From NCBI RefSeq assembly GCF_014137995.1, contig NZ_JACGWV010000002.1:1054001-1118000 (forward strand): DNA of 64,000 nt. The letters are read 5' to 3'. Position numbers and translations under genes: made by a program. The DNA comes from Promicromonospora sukumoe (GTDB lineage Bacteria; Actinomycetota; Actinomycetes; Actinomycetales; Cellulomonadaceae). The notes under the pieces were generated by a model that saw only the letters and a program-made list of their open reading frames with translations, did not search any database and was not told the DNA's origin. This document shows positions 1-8,183 of this stretch, piece after piece (position 1 is the stretch's first letter; every line of letters starts with the position of its first letter).

Positions 1-622
1 GGACGATCGTGAGCCACTTGGGGACGCCCAGCGCGTACGACGCCTCGCGCAGCTCGTTCGGGACGAGCTTGAGCATCTCCTCGCAGGAGCGCACGACCAC
101 CGGGATCATCAGGACGCTCAGCGCGACCGCCGCGATGATGCCGAGCTTGGCGCCCGGGCCGAGGAAGATCGTGAACAGCGCGAACGCGAACAGGCCCGCG
201 ACGATCGACGGGATGCCGGTCATGACGTCCACGAAGAACGTCGTGGCCCGCGCCAGCGCGCCGCGGCCGTACTCGACGAGGTAGATGGCCACGAGCAGGC
301 CGATCGGCACCGAGATGACCGTGGCGGTCAGCGTGATCATCAGCGTGCCGATGGCGGCGTGGTAGGCGCCGCCCATGTCCATGCCGCCGAAGACGCCGCG
401 CATGGAGGTGAAGAGGAAGTCGCCGTCGAACCGCTCGACGCCGTTCACGATCACTGTCCACAGCAGGGACAGCAGCGGGATGAGGGCCAGCGCGAAGGCG
501 CCGTAGATCAGCACCGTCATGGCCAGGTCGGTGCGCCTGCGGCCGGAGTCGGCCGCGGTCAGCAGGGCACGCGTGCGCTCGACGGCGCCGGCGTCGTCCG
601 TGGTCGGGGTCGTGGCGCTCAT
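1..622 (-). CDS. pstA: Phosphate ABC transporter permease PstA (3' end outside window)
   Basis: Inner-membrane permease that pairs with PstC to form the channel of the high-affinity phosphate ABC transporter. The first 207 codons are present and the frame is open to the window edge. Visible are a charged cytoplasmic N-terminus, a first membrane helix (LIYGAFALALIPLLSLL), and, close to the edge, the EAA-type coupling loop (ELREASYALGVPKW) that contacts the ATPase PstB. The ATG shares one base with the pstC stop (TGATG), so translation is coupled to pstC. PstB is expected just beyond the window. Family assignment is firm; only completeness is unknown. Confidence 0.95.
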   Translation of the reverse strand, partial: MSATTPTTDDAGAVERTRALLTAADSGRRRTDLAMTVLIYGAFALALIPLLSLLWTVIVNGVERFDGDFLFTSMRGVFGGMDMGGAYHAAIGTLMITLTATVISVPIGLLVAIYLVEYGRGALARATTFFVDVMTGIPSIVAGLFAFALFTIFLGPGAKLGIIAAVALSVLMIPVVVRSCEEMLKLVPNELREASYALGVPKWLTIV

Positions 623-1626
623 CAGTTGGCTCCCGAGAATTCCTTGCGCCGCGCGACGATCGCGCGGGCGCCCATGTTGACCACCATGGTGATGACGAAC
701 AGCGCGAGGCCGGTGGCGATGAGCACGTTCACCGCGAGCCCGCTGGCCTCGGCGAACCGCGACGCGATGAAGGCGGCGATCGTCTGCTGCTGGCCCGAGT
801 CGAAGATCTGGAACGAGTAGAGGATGCCGGGCGACAGGATCATCAGCACCGCCATCGTCTCGCCGAGCGCGCGGCCCAGGCCGAGCATCGCGGCCGAGAT
901 GACGCCGGAGCGGCCGAAGGGCAGCACGGCCGTGCGGATCATCTCCCAGCGCGTGGCGCCCAGGGCGAGCGCGGCCTCCTCGTGCAGCGTCGGGGTCTGC
1001 AGGAAGACCTCGCGGGAGACGGCGGTGATGATCGGCAGGACCATCACCGCGAGCACGACGGACGCCGTCGCGAGCGACCGGCCCGTGTTGGTCACGTTCA
1101 CGGTCCAGAACGGCAGGAAGTCCAGGACGTTGGCGATCCACACCCACACGTCGCTGATGATCGGGGCCAGCGTGCGCCCGCCCCACAGGCCGAACACCAC
1201 GGACGGGATCGCCGCGAGCAGGTCGATCACGTAGCCGATCACCGAGGCGGCACGGCGCGGCGCGTAGTGCGAGATGAACAGCGCGATGCCGATGGCGACC
1301 GGCGTCGCGATCAGCAGCGCCATGGCCGCGGCCAGGAGCGTGCCGAACACGAGGGGGCCGACCAGGTCCCACAGCGAGTCCATGCCGGCGGGAAGGCCGC
1401 CCTTGTCCTTGAGCTCCTCCGGCGACGCGGTCAGGGCCGGCAGGCCCCGCGCGATGAGGAACACCGCCACGGCTGCCAGCACCAGCAGCAGGAAGGCGCC
1501 GGCGCCGGTGGTGATCCAGCGGAACACGCGGCTGAACCCGCGTTCGGTGTCGCCGTGGTTGCGCCGCCGGACGGGCGGCTTCAGCCGGCCGGGCTGGGCG
1601 TCCGGCGGACTGTCGGTGGTGGTCAC
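622..1626 (-). CDS. pstC: Phosphate ABC transporter permease PstC
   Basis: Second permease of the Pst transporter, 334 residues. A first helix (residues about 35-60) is followed by the usual six-helix permease domain, and the EAA loop HEEAALALGATRWEMI is present near the C-terminus. A longer reading starting at 1737 is possible, but I chose the GTG at 1626: it has a strong ribosome binding site (GAGGAG, five bases upstream), and the longer start would place an intercistronic hairpin (1691-1740) inside the coding sequence. It sits between pstS and pstA in the canonical S-C-A order and is presumably under the PHO box in front of pstS. Confidence 0.95.
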   Translation of the reverse strand: MTTTDSPPDAQPGRLKPPVRRRNHGDTERGFSRVFRWITTGAGAFLLLVLAAVAVFLIARGLPALTASPEELKDKGGLPAGMDSLWDLVGPLVFGTLLAAAMALLIATPVAIGIALFISHYAPRRAASVIGYVIDLLAAIPSVVFGLWGGRTLAPIISDVWVWIANVLDFLPFWTVNVTNTGRSLATASVVLAVMVLPIITAVSREVFLQTPTLHEEAALALGATRWEMIRTAVLPFGRSGVISAAMLGLGRALGETMAVLMILSPGILYSFQIFDSGQQQTIAAFIASRFAEASGLAVNVLIATGLALFVITMVVNMGARAIVARRKEFSGAN

Positions 1627-1690
1627 AAGAGCTCCTCGATGCTCGTCGCTCGGAGTGGGGGGATCGGGATCAGTGACTGACATGGCTGTG

Positions 1691-1740
1691 CCGGTGACCG
1701 GACCTGCGACGCCGTCGGCGCCGTTCGGTCCGGCCACCGG
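1691..1740 (-). terminator. Intercistronic hairpin between pstS and pstC
   Basis: The arms 1691-1704 and 1727-1740 are inverted repeats with 13 of 14 matches (CCGGTG-CCGGACC type) around a 22-base GC-rich loop. They lie 20 bases after the pstS stop and 65 bases before the pstC start. There is no U-tract, so it is more likely a partial terminator or an RNA-stabilising stem. That would fit the general need for many more copies of the binding protein than of the permease. Confidence 0.6.
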
Positions 1741-1759
1741 CCGGTGATCAGGTACTGCG

Positions 1760-2866
1760 TCAGCCGACCGTGATCGACTCGATCGCGGCGTTGACCTGCT
1801 CGGCGGTGGCCGCCGAGATCGGCGAGCTGCCCGCGGCGTCGGCGGCGGCCTGCTGGCCGGCCTCCGAGGCCTGGTAGGTCAGGAACGCCTTGACGAAGTT
1901 GCCCTGGGCCTCATCGGCGTAGTTGGTGCAGGCGATGGCGTAGGAGACCAGCACCAGCGGGTAGGTGGTCGGGTCGGTCAGCGTGCGGTTGACCTCGATG
2001 GCGAAGTCGTGCTCCGCGCGGCCCTCGATGCGGTCGGACTTGTCGACCGTGGCGGCGGCGGCCTCGGCCGAGAACGGCACGAAGTCCTCGCCGACCTTGA
2101 TCGCGGCGGTGCCGAGCGTGCCGACCTTGGAGGCGTCCGCGTAGGTGACGGCGCCCTCGGTGTCGGTCACGACGCCGACGACACCGGAGGTGCCCTCGGC
2201 GGAGTCGCCACCCTCGAGCGGCCAGACACCGTCGGGCTCGTCGGTCCAGGCGTCGGACGCCGTCGCCGAGAGGTACTCGGTGAAGTTCTCGGTGGTGCCC
2301 GAGTCGTCGAGGCGGTGCACCGGCGTGATCGCCAGGTCGGGGAGCTCGACGTCGGGGTTGTCGGCGGCGATCGCGTCGTCGTTCCAGTTCTTGATCTCGC
2401 CGTTGAAGATGTTGGCGATGACCTCGGACGTGAGGTTCAGCGAGTCGATCTCGGGGAGGTTGAACGCCACGGCGATCGGGCTCACGTAGATCGGCAGGTC
2501 GATGGCGCCGTCGGGGCCGCACACCTCGGCCGAGGCGGTGAGCTCCTCGTCGTCGAGCGCGGAGTCCGAGCCGGCCCACTGCACGCCGCCCGCGAGGAAC
2601 TGCTCACGGCCCGCGCCGGAGCCGGCCGGGTCGTAGTTGATCGTGGCGTCCGGGTTCGCGCTCTGGAAGCCGGCGACCCAGGCCTCCATGGCGGACTCCT
2701 GCGACGACGCACCGGCGCCGGCGAAGTCGCCGGAGATGGCCTCGCCACCCTCCGTCTCGGTGGTCTCGGCACCGGTCGTCGGGTCGGACCCGCAGGCTGC
2801 GAGGCTCAGCGCGAGCGCGCCCACCATGACAGCGGAGCCAACGCGGGGGAATCGGCTGATCTTCAC
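1760..2866 (-). CDS. pstS: Phosphate-binding lipoprotein PstS (copy 1)
   Basis: Extracytoplasmic phosphate receptor that delivers phosphate to PstC/PstA. The N-terminus is a lipoprotein signal with lipobox LAAC, so it should be anchored to the outer face of the membrane. The mature protein has the PstS core: GAGASSQESAMEAW, the phosphate-contacting DDSGTTENF, and a Gly-rich loop (AEGTSGVVG). The GTG at 2866 was chosen because GGAAAG lies five bases upstream and the signal peptide then has normal length. It heads pstS-pstC-pstA and is preceded by a PHO box at 2957-2978. It is closely similar to the second PstS at 3060-4205, so the pair probably arose by tandem duplication. Confidence 0.95.
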   Translation of the reverse strand: MKISRFPRVGSAVMVGALALSLAACGSDPTTGAETTETEGGEAISGDFAGAGASSQESAMEAWVAGFQSANPDATINYDPAGSGAGREQFLAGGVQWAGSDSALDDEELTASAEVCGPDGAIDLPIYVSPIAVAFNLPEIDSLNLTSEVIANIFNGEIKNWNDDAIAADNPDVELPDLAITPVHRLDDSGTTENFTEYLSATASDAWTDEPDGVWPLEGGDSAEGTSGVVGVVTDTEGAVTYADASKVGTLGTAAIKVGEDFVPFSAEAAAATVDKSDRIEGRAEHDFAIEVNRTLTDPTTYPLVLVSYAIACTNYADEAQGNFVKAFLTYQASEAGQQAAADAAGSSPISAATAEQVNAAIESITVG

Positions 2867-2923
2867 GTGTCTTTCCATCCTGTTCAAGTCGTACGCGCGG
2901 CGAGCGCCGCGGCGTCAGTGGGG

Positions 2924-2978
2924 ACGCTAGGCAGGTGGAGTGACCTGCTCACCAGGTCCAGGTAAACGGAGGGTGAAC
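2924..2978 (-). promoter_or_regulatory. PHO box and promoter of the pstS-pstC-pstA operon
   Basis: Read on the minus strand, 2978-2957 contains two adjacent 11-base units, GTTCACCCTCC and GTTTACCTGGA. These match the actinobacterial PhoP/RegX3-type direct repeat (GTTCACC-like, 11-base period). A -10-like TAGCGT lies downstream at 2929-2924, giving a leader of roughly 50 bases before the GTG. Binding by the RegX3 encoded in this window is inferred. Confidence 0.75.
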
Positions 2979-3019
2979 AAGCCCGCGGGGAGCGGGTGAT
3001 ACGCAACACGATCACCATG

Positions 3020-3049
3020 GCACGACCGCGCGCACTCCACCCGTCGTGC
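3020..3049 (-). terminator. Possible terminator after the second pstS
   Basis: A perfect 7-base inverted repeat (GCACGAC / GTCGTGC, 3020-3026 and 3043-3049) with a 16-base loop lies 11 bases after the stop of the second pstS. There is no U-tract, so termination is only suggested by position. Confidence 0.35.
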
Positions 3050-3059
3050 GGCTCCTGGG

Positions 3060-4205
3060 TCAGCCGGCGGGCTGCTCGGACGGCCGGTCCATGGTCAGGT
3101 AGATGGCCTCGCCGGCCTCACCGATCCAGTCCTGCAGGTCCGGCGAGATGACGGCGCTGCCCGCGGCGTCGGCGGCCCGCCGCTGCCCCTCGTCGGACGC
3201 GACGTACTCGACGAACTCCTTTACGAAGGCGCCCTCCGCCTTGTCCGCGTACCGCGAGCACACGACGAGGTAGGAGACGAGCACCATCGGGTAGGCGAAC
3301 GGCTTGTCGATCGTCCGGTCGAGCACGAAGGCGAGGTCGTGCTCGTAGCGGTTCTCGATCCGGGGCGAGAGGTCGACGACGGCGGCCGCGGCGTCCGCGC
3401 TGTAGGGCACGTACTCGTCGCCCACCTTGATGGCGACGCGGCCCAGGTCGGCCGTGCGCGAGGCGTCGGCGTAGGTGACGCCGCCCGGCGTGGAGCGGAC
3501 CGTGTCGGTCACGCCGCCGGTCCCCTCGGCCGCGAAGCCCGTGGGCAGCGGCCAGAGGCCGTCCGCGGGGTACGGCCACGCCTTGGGCGCCGTCGCGCCC
3601 AGGTAGTCCGTGAAGTTCTCGGTGGTGCCGGAGTCGTCGGACCGGTGCACCGGGGTGATCTCGAGCGCGGGCAGCTTGACCCCGGGGTTGGCGGCGACGA
3701 TCGCCGGGTCGTTCCACTGCGTGACGTGGCCCGTGAAGATGCGCGCGATCACGTCCGAGGAGAGGTTGAGCTGGTCGATGCCCTTGAGGTTGAAGGCCAC
3801 GGCGATCGGGCTGATGTAGACGGGCAGGTCGATCGCGTTGCCGCTGTCGCAGGCCGGACCGGACGCCGCCATCTCCTCGTCGCTCAGCGCGACGTCGGAG
3901 GCGCCGAAGGCCGACTTGCCCGCGAGGAACCGCTCGCGGCCGTCACCGGACCCGATGGGGTCGTAGCTGACGGTGGCCTCGGGGTGCAGCTCCTGGAAGC
4001 CGGTGATCCACGCCTCCATCGCCGACTCCTGCGACGAGGCGCCCGCGCCACGGAACTCGCCCGTGACGACGACCTTCGCCGGGGCGCTGGGCGTGGAGGC
4101 CGACTCGTCGCCGGTCAGCCCGAGGGCGGCGCAGCTCGCCAGCGGCAGGACGAGGGCGCCGGCGGTGGCGGCGGAGACGAGACGGGTGTAATGGGAGGTG
4201 GTCAC
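3060..4205 (-). CDS. pstS: Phosphate-binding lipoprotein PstS (copy 2)
   Basis: A second PstS-family phosphate receptor, 381 residues, with lipobox LASC near residue 25. It keeps GAGASSQESAMEAW, DDSGTTENF and the Gly-rich loop AEGTGGVTD, so it looks functional. It differs clearly from copy 1 at the C-terminus, which extends past the usual end (WIGEAGEAIYLTMDRP). It is monocistronic in layout: regX3 upstream ends in its own hairpin, and the next gene has its own PHO box. The GTG has no good ribosome binding site; a -10-like TAGTTT ends eight bases before it, which suggests a leaderless or nearly leaderless mRNA. A different affinity range from copy 1 is plausible but cannot be read from the sequence. 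Confidence 0.93.
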   Translation of the reverse strand: MTTSHYTRLVSAATAGALVLPLASCAALGLTGDESASTPSAPAKVVVTGEFRGAGASSQESAMEAWITGFQELHPEATVSYDPIGSGDGRERFLAGKSAFGASDVALSDEEMAASGPACDSGNAIDLPVYISPIAVAFNLKGIDQLNLSSDVIARIFTGHVTQWNDPAIVAANPGVKLPALEITPVHRSDDSGTTENFTDYLGATAPKAWPYPADGLWPLPTGFAAEGTGGVTDTVRSTPGGVTYADASRTADLGRVAIKVGDEYVPYSADAAAAVVDLSPRIENRYEHDLAFVLDRTIDKPFAYPMVLVSYLVVCSRYADKAEGAFVKEFVEYVASDEGQRRAADAAGSAVISPDLQDWIGEAGEAIYLTMDRPSEQPAG

Positions 4206-4213
4206 GGTTCGTG

Positions 4214-4268
4214 AAACTACTCACGAGCGCCATCGCCCGGGCAAACACCAGGTAAACGGAAGGTGGCC
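4214..4268 (-). promoter_or_regulatory. Three-unit PHO box and promoter of the second pstS
   Basis: On the minus strand three consecutive 11-base units are visible: GGCCACCTTCC (4268-4258), GTTTACCTGGT (4257-4247) and GTTTGCCCGGG (4246-4236). The middle unit is nearly identical to the second unit of the other pstS PHO box. A -10-like TAGTTT lies at 4219-4214. The arrangement predicts phosphate-starvation activation by RegX3. Confidence 0.75.
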
Positions 4269-4286
4269 GAAGTTCGCGTTTCATCC

Positions 4287-4317
4287 GTGAGGTGCGCCAC
4301 GTCGGGGCGCACCTCAC
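4287..4317 (-). terminator. Terminator of senX3-regX3
   Basis: A perfect 12-base stem (GTGAGGTGCGCC / GGCGCACCTCAC, 4287-4298 and 4306-4317) with a 7-base loop starts six bases beyond the regX3 stop. It separates regX3 from the PHO box of the second pstS. Confidence 0.75.
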
Positions 4318-4323
4318 CGCGGC

Positions 4324-5022
4324 TCAGCCCTCGTCGTCGGCCAGCTTGTAGCCCAGTCCACGCACCGTGAGCAGGAACTTCGGCGTGCCCGGGTCGGGCT
4401 CGATCTTGGAGCGGATGCGCTTGACGTGCACGTCGAGCGTCTTGGTGTCGCCCACGTAGTCGGCGCCCCACACGCGGTCGATGAGCTGGCCACGGGTCAG
4501 CACGCGGCCGGCGTTCCGCATCAGCAGCTCCAGGAGGTCGAACTCCTTGAGCGGCAGCGCCACGCTCTCCCCGCTGACGGCGACGGTGTGCCGCTCGACG
4601 TCCATCCGGACCGGCCCCACCTCCAGCACGCCGTCCTCGTCGTGCTCGGACGACTCGTTGGGCTGGCGGCGGCGCAGCACGGCCCGCACGCGGGCCAGCA
4701 GCTCCCGGTACGAGTACGGCTTGGTGACGTAGTCGTCGGCGCCGAGCTCCAGGCCCACCACCTTGTCGATCTCGGAGTCCTTCGCGGTCAGCATGATGAC
4801 GGGCACGTCACCGCGCGCCCGCAGCTCCCGGCACACCTCGGTGCCCGACAGCCCGGGCAGCATCAGGTCGAGCAGCACCAGGTCCGCCCCCTCCGCGTCG
4901 TACGCGGCGAGCGCCGAGACGCCGTCCGCGGCCTCGACCACCTCGAACCCCTCGCGGGTGAGCTGGTACGTCAGCGGGTCCCGGTACGACTCCTCGTCCT
5001 CGACCACCAGGATGCGCGTCAC
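4324..5022 (-). CDS. regX3: Response regulator RegX3 (phosphate control, PhoB-like)
   Basis: Cytoplasmic OmpR/PhoB-type response regulator, 232 residues, activated by phosphorylation at Asp52 (LLDLMLPGLSG). The receiver domain occupies about residues 3-118, with the switch Lys in YVTKPYS. The winged-helix DNA-binding domain occupies about 135-230 and includes DVHVKRIRSKIE and the final TVRGLGYKL. The sequence follows mycobacterial RegX3 closely. The GTG at 5022 has GGAGG nearby and overlaps the senX3 stop by four bases (GTGA), so sensor and regulator are co-translated. It probably binds the PHO boxes in front of both pstS genes. Confidence 0.95.
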   Translation of the reverse strand: MTRILVVEDEESYRDPLTYQLTREGFEVVEAADGVSALAAYDAEGADLVLLDLMLPGLSGTEVCRELRARGDVPVIMLTAKDSEIDKVVGLELGADDYVTKPYSYRELLARVRAVLRRRQPNESSEHDEDGVLEVGPVRMDVERHTVAVSGESVALPLKEFDLLELLMRNAGRVLTRGQLIDRVWGADYVGDTKTLDVHVKRIRSKIEPDPGTPKFLLTVRGLGYKLADDEG

Positions 5023-6347
5023 GCACCTACCTCCTCGTTCTTCGTGGCCGCGGTGTCCGCGGCCTTGTGCTGGGCCTGCTGGTCCTGCTCGTCGTGCTGG
5101 TCCTGCTCGCCATTCTGATCCTGCTCGTCGACCACGTCCTGCTGGTCCTCGCCGTCGCGGACGACGTCCGACAGCGACGGCGGGGTGACCCGGCCGGTGC
5201 GGCCGGAGCCCTCCGGCCGGTCCGCGGACGGGATCCGCAGCGTGAAGGTCGAGCCCCGGCCGGGCTCCGACCACATCTGGACGTCGCCGCCGTGGTCGGC
5301 CGCGACGTGCTTGACGATGCTGAGCCCGAGGCCGGTCCCCCCGGTGTCGCGCGAGCGCGCCGGGTCCACGCGGTAGAACCGCTCGAACACCCGGTCCTGC
5401 GCGTCCTCGGCGATGCCGACGCCCTGGTCCACGACGGCGATCTCGACGAGACCCGCGCGCTCGTTCACCCCGACTCCCACCCGGCTGGCGGGCCCGGAGT
5501 AGGCGACGGCGTTGTCGACCAGGTTGCGGACGGCGGTGACCAGGAGGTTGTGGTCGCCGTAGACCTCGGTGTCCAGGTCGCCGCCCATGGTGATCGCGAT
5601 GTTCTTGGACTGGGCCGTGGTGCGGGCCCGGTCGACCGCCTCCTCCACGACCTCGCGGATCGGGACGGGCGTCAGCTTGGGCATCGCGCCGGCACCCTGC
5701 AGCCGCGAGAGCTCGATGATCTCCTGCACCAGTGCGGACAGCCGCACGGCCTCGCGCTGCATGCGCTCGGTGAACCGGCGGACGGCGACGGGGTCGTCCG
5801 CGGCGTCGGCCACGGTCTCCGCGAGGAGCGCGAGCGCGCCGACCGGCGTCTTGAGCTCGTGGGAGACGTTGACCACGAAGTCGCGGCGGATGGCCTCGAC
5901 GCGGCGGGCCTCCGTGCGGTCCTCGGCGAGCACCAGCACCCGGTCCAGGCCGAGCGGCGCCACGCGCACCTGCAGCAGCACCGTGCCCTGGCCCACCGGA
6001 CCGCGGGGCAGCTCCAGCTCCTGCTCGCGGATCACGCCGTCGCGCCGCACCAGGGCGACCAGGTCGGTGATGGCGGCGTGCACGAGCGCGTCGTTGCGCA
6101 CCACGCCGAGCGCGTAGGCCGGCGGCGACGCGCGGATCACCTCGTCCTCGCCGTCCAGGACGACGGCGGCGGAGCGCAGCACTGAGAGCACGCGTACGAG
6201 GCCCGCGTCGAGCTCGTCGGGTTCGGTCGGGGGCAGGGCGTGCTGATGCCGTTCGGAGACGCGGAACGCCAGGGCTGCGACCACGCCGACGATCACGCCG
6301 AGAATTCCGGCGGCCAGCACCGGTACCCCGGAGATGATTCCGTCCAC
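5019..6347 (-). CDS. senX3: Sensor histidine kinase SenX3 (PhoR-like)
   Basis: Membrane histidine kinase, 442 residues, that phosphorylates RegX3 when phosphate is low. It has one N-terminal membrane helix (about residues 8-29), a PAS-like region (about 50-145), a HisKA domain with phosphorylated His163 (NVSHELKTPVG) and an HATPase domain (N box LVDNAVAYS, DQGVGIAED, GTGLGLSIVKH). The GTG at 6347 is preceded by TACCCT-GGAGGC, either a -10 placed six bases away (leaderless) or a very close ribosome site. An unusual feature is the C-terminal tail of about 50 residues, a low-complexity run rich in Asp, Glu and Gln (repeated EQDQ and DEQDQ). Confidence 0.93.
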   Translation of the reverse strand: MDGIISGVPVLAAGILGVIVGVVAALAFRVSERHQHALPPTEPDELDAGLVRVLSVLRSAAVVLDGEDEVIRASPPAYALGVVRNDALVHAAITDLVALVRRDGVIREQELELPRGPVGQGTVLLQVRVAPLGLDRVLVLAEDRTEARRVEAIRRDFVVNVSHELKTPVGALALLAETVADAADDPVAVRRFTERMQREAVRLSALVQEIIELSRLQGAGAMPKLTPVPIREVVEEAVDRARTTAQSKNIAITMGGDLDTEVYGDHNLLVTAVRNLVDNAVAYSGPASRVGVGVNERAGLVEIAVVDQGVGIAEDAQDRVFERFYRVDPARSRDTGGTGLGLSIVKHVAADHGGDVQMWSEPGRGSTFTLRIPSADRPEGSGRTGRVTPPSLSDVVRDGEDQQDVVDEQDQNGEQDQHDEQDQQAQHKAADTAATKNEEVGA

Positions 6348-6419
6348 GCCTCCAGGGTAGGTCGACGTTTCAAGCCGTGACGGACGCCGGTGGGCGGTCG
6401 GAGGATCGTGTCGCCTACT

Positions 6420-6452
6420 GTTCATGTCGGGGAGGAACAGCGTTAACCTCCC
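6420..6452 (+). promoter_or_regulatory. Candidate PHO box in the senX3-phoU divergent region
   Basis: GTTCATGTCGG (6420-6430) and GTTAACCTCCC (6442-6452) are PHO-type units in the same phase, separated by one degenerate 11-base unit. They lie about 170 bases before phoU and about 75 bases before senX3, in the 274-base divergent gap. The match is weaker than at the two pstS genes. Confidence 0.45.
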
Positions 6453-6621
6453 AGTACATCGCGCCGTCGAACCTGGACGGGTGCGGGCGGTAGCTGTGCC
6501 GTGCGCCGTTCCGGGACGTGTCCGGGCGGCCGGCCCGGCCGCGCGTCGGCCCTGCCCGCCCCACGGCGGCGCGACAGCGGACGCGACGCCGTCCGCGCGC
6601 CCCGAGTGCGAGAGGAAACCG

Positions 6622-7269
6622 ATGCGACAGATCTTCGAAGCCGAGCTCCAGCAGGTCGGTGAGGACCTGACCGAGATGAGCAGGCTCGTCGAGTCCGCCA
6701 TCACCCGTGCCGGAACGGCGCTGCTGGAGGCGGACCTCCAGCTCGCGCAGGAGGTGATCGCCTCCGACAAGACCATCGACGCCATCGAGGACTCCCTCGA
6801 CGAGCGGTGCGTGCACCTGCTCGCGCAGCAGGCCCCGGTCGCGACCGACCTGCGCGTCGTCGTGAGCGCCCTGCGGATGAGCGCGTCCCTGGAGCGGATG
6901 GGCGACCTGGCCCGCCACGTCGCGCAGGTCGCGCGCGGGCGCTACCCCGCGCAGGCCATCGTCCCCGAGGCCCGCGACACCTTCGCCAAGATGCACGACG
7001 CCGCCGTCCGGGTGGCCCAGCGCACCACCAAGCTGCTCGCCACGCGCGACCTCACGGTGGCCGAGGCGCTGGAGCGCGACGACGACATCATCGACGAGCT
7101 GCACCAGGAGACGTTCAACACGCTCCTCGCGCCCGGCTGGCAGGGCACCGTGCAGGAGGCCGTGGACGTGACCCTGGTGGGCCGCTACTACGAGCGGTTC
7201 GGCGACCACGGCGTGTCCGTGGCCCGCCGCGTGACCTTCCTGGTCACGGGCGACTTCCCGGAGGAGTGA
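6622..7269 (+). CDS. phoU: Phosphate signalling protein PhoU
   Basis: Peripheral membrane protein, 215 residues, that links Pst transporter state to the SenX3 kinase and keeps the phosphate regulon off when phosphate is plentiful. It is all-helical with two PhoU repeats. Conserved segments include the start MRQIFEAELQQVGEDLTEM and, in the two repeats, RMGDLARHVAQVAR and RYYERFGDHGVSVARR, whose acidic residues bind metal in this family. The ATG has GAGAGG ten bases upstream. Longer readings from 6424 are rejected because they lack a ribosome site and are not PhoU-like. It is divergent from senX3, the layout found in many actinobacteria. Confidence 0.95.
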   Translation: MRQIFEAELQQVGEDLTEMSRLVESAITRAGTALLEADLQLAQEVIASDKTIDAIEDSLDERCVHLLAQQAPVATDLRVVVSALRMSASLERMGDLARHVAQVARGRYPAQAIVPEARDTFAKMHDAAVRVAQRTTKLLATRDLTVAEALERDDDIIDELHQETFNTLLAPGWQGTVQEAVDVTLVGRYYERFGDHGVSVARRVTFLVTGDFPEE

Positions 7270-7286
7270 CCCACCCACCCCGCCAC

Positions 7287-7355
7287 AAACGCTGAGTGCT
7301 GGGTATTTGTCCTTCTGAGAGGTTCAGAAGGACAAATACCCAGCACTCAGCGTTT
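7287..7355. terminator. Long perfect hairpin between phoU and gpmA (shared repeat family)
   Basis: Arms 7287-7318 and 7324-7355 are perfectly complementary over 32 bases with a 5-base loop. It lies between convergent genes, so it can terminate both, with T-runs on either side. The arm carries GAGTGCTGGGTATTTGTCC, nearly identical to a hairpin at 48488-48552, so it is a repeated element rather than a chance terminator. Confidence 0.85.
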
Positions 7356-7366
7356 TGGGGGGAGGG

Positions 7367-8107
7367 TCAGCGGCCCTGGTTGGCTACCGCGGCGATCGCG
7401 TCCTTCGCCGCCTCCGGGTCCAGGTACGTGCCGCCCGGCTTGACCGGCGCGAGGGTCTCCTCGTCCAGCTCGTAGACCAGCGGGATGCCCGTGGGGATGT
7501 TCAGCCCGGCGATGGCCTCGTCCGAGACGCCGTCCAGGTGCTTCACCAGCGCCCGCAGCGAGTTGCCGTGCGCGGCGACCAGCACCGTCTTGCCGGCCTT
7601 GAGGTCGGGGACGATCTCGCTCTCCCAGTACGGCAGGGCGCGGTCGAGCACGAGCTTGAGGGCCTCGGTGAGGACGACGGGGGCGTCCGCGTAGCGCGGG
7701 TCCGCGTCCTGGCTGAACTCCGAGCCCAGCTCGATCTCCGGCGGCGGCACGTCGTACGAGCGGCGCCAGAGCATGAACTGCTCCTCGCCGAACTCCTCGA
7801 GCGTCTGCTTCTTGTCCTTGCCCTGCAGGGCGCCGTAGTGGCGCTCGTTGAGGCGCCAGCTCCGCTTGACCGGGATCCAGTGGCGGTCCGCGACGTCGAG
7901 CGCCAGGTTCGCCGTCATGATCGCGCGGCGCAGCAGCGACGTGTGCAGGACGTCCGGGTTCACCCCGGCCTCCTTGAGGAGCGCGCCACCGCGCTTGGCC
8001 TCCTCGACGCCCTTCTCGGAGAGGGCGACATCCACCCAGCCGGTGAACAGGTTCTTGGCGTTCCACTCGCTCTCGCCGTGGCGGAGCAGCACGAGGGTGT
8101 AGGTCAT
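7367..8107 (-). CDS. gpmA: 2,3-bisphosphoglycerate-dependent phosphoglycerate mutase
   Basis: Glycolytic enzyme that interconverts 3-phosphoglycerate and 2-phosphoglycerate through a phosphohistidine, 246 residues. The catalytic histidine lies in [10 protein letters not shown] (His10) and the second one in [13 protein letters not shown] (about His180). RRAIMTA and ERHYGALQG are also typical of the dPGM family. The ATG at 8107 is preceded by CAGGAT six bases upstream, consistent with a leaderless mRNA. Neighbourhood with mshA and senX3-regX3 is also seen in mycobacteria, which supports vertical inheritance. Confidence 0.96.
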   Translation of the reverse strand: MTYTLVLLRHGESEWNAKNLFTGWVDVALSEKGVEEAKRGGALLKEAGVNPDVLHTSLLRRAIMTANLALDVADRHWIPVKRSWRLNERHYGALQGKDKKQTLEEFGEEQFMLWRRSYDVPPPEIELGSEFSQDADPRYADAPVVLTEALKLVLDRALPYWESEIVPDLKAGKTVLVAAHGNSLRALVKHLDGVSDEAIAGLNIPTGIPLVYELDEETLAPVKPGGTYLDPEAAKDAIAAVANQGR

Positions 8108-8183
8108 GGGCCCATCCTGCCGCACTTGATCGGACGTCGACGAAGCCGCAGGCATCGGTCTCAGACCCTGGACGGGTCGGGGC

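Noticed and set aside
3060..4205. Second pstS as a decayed duplicate
   Set aside because: The frame is intact, with signal peptide, lipobox, phosphate-binding motif and its own PHO box.
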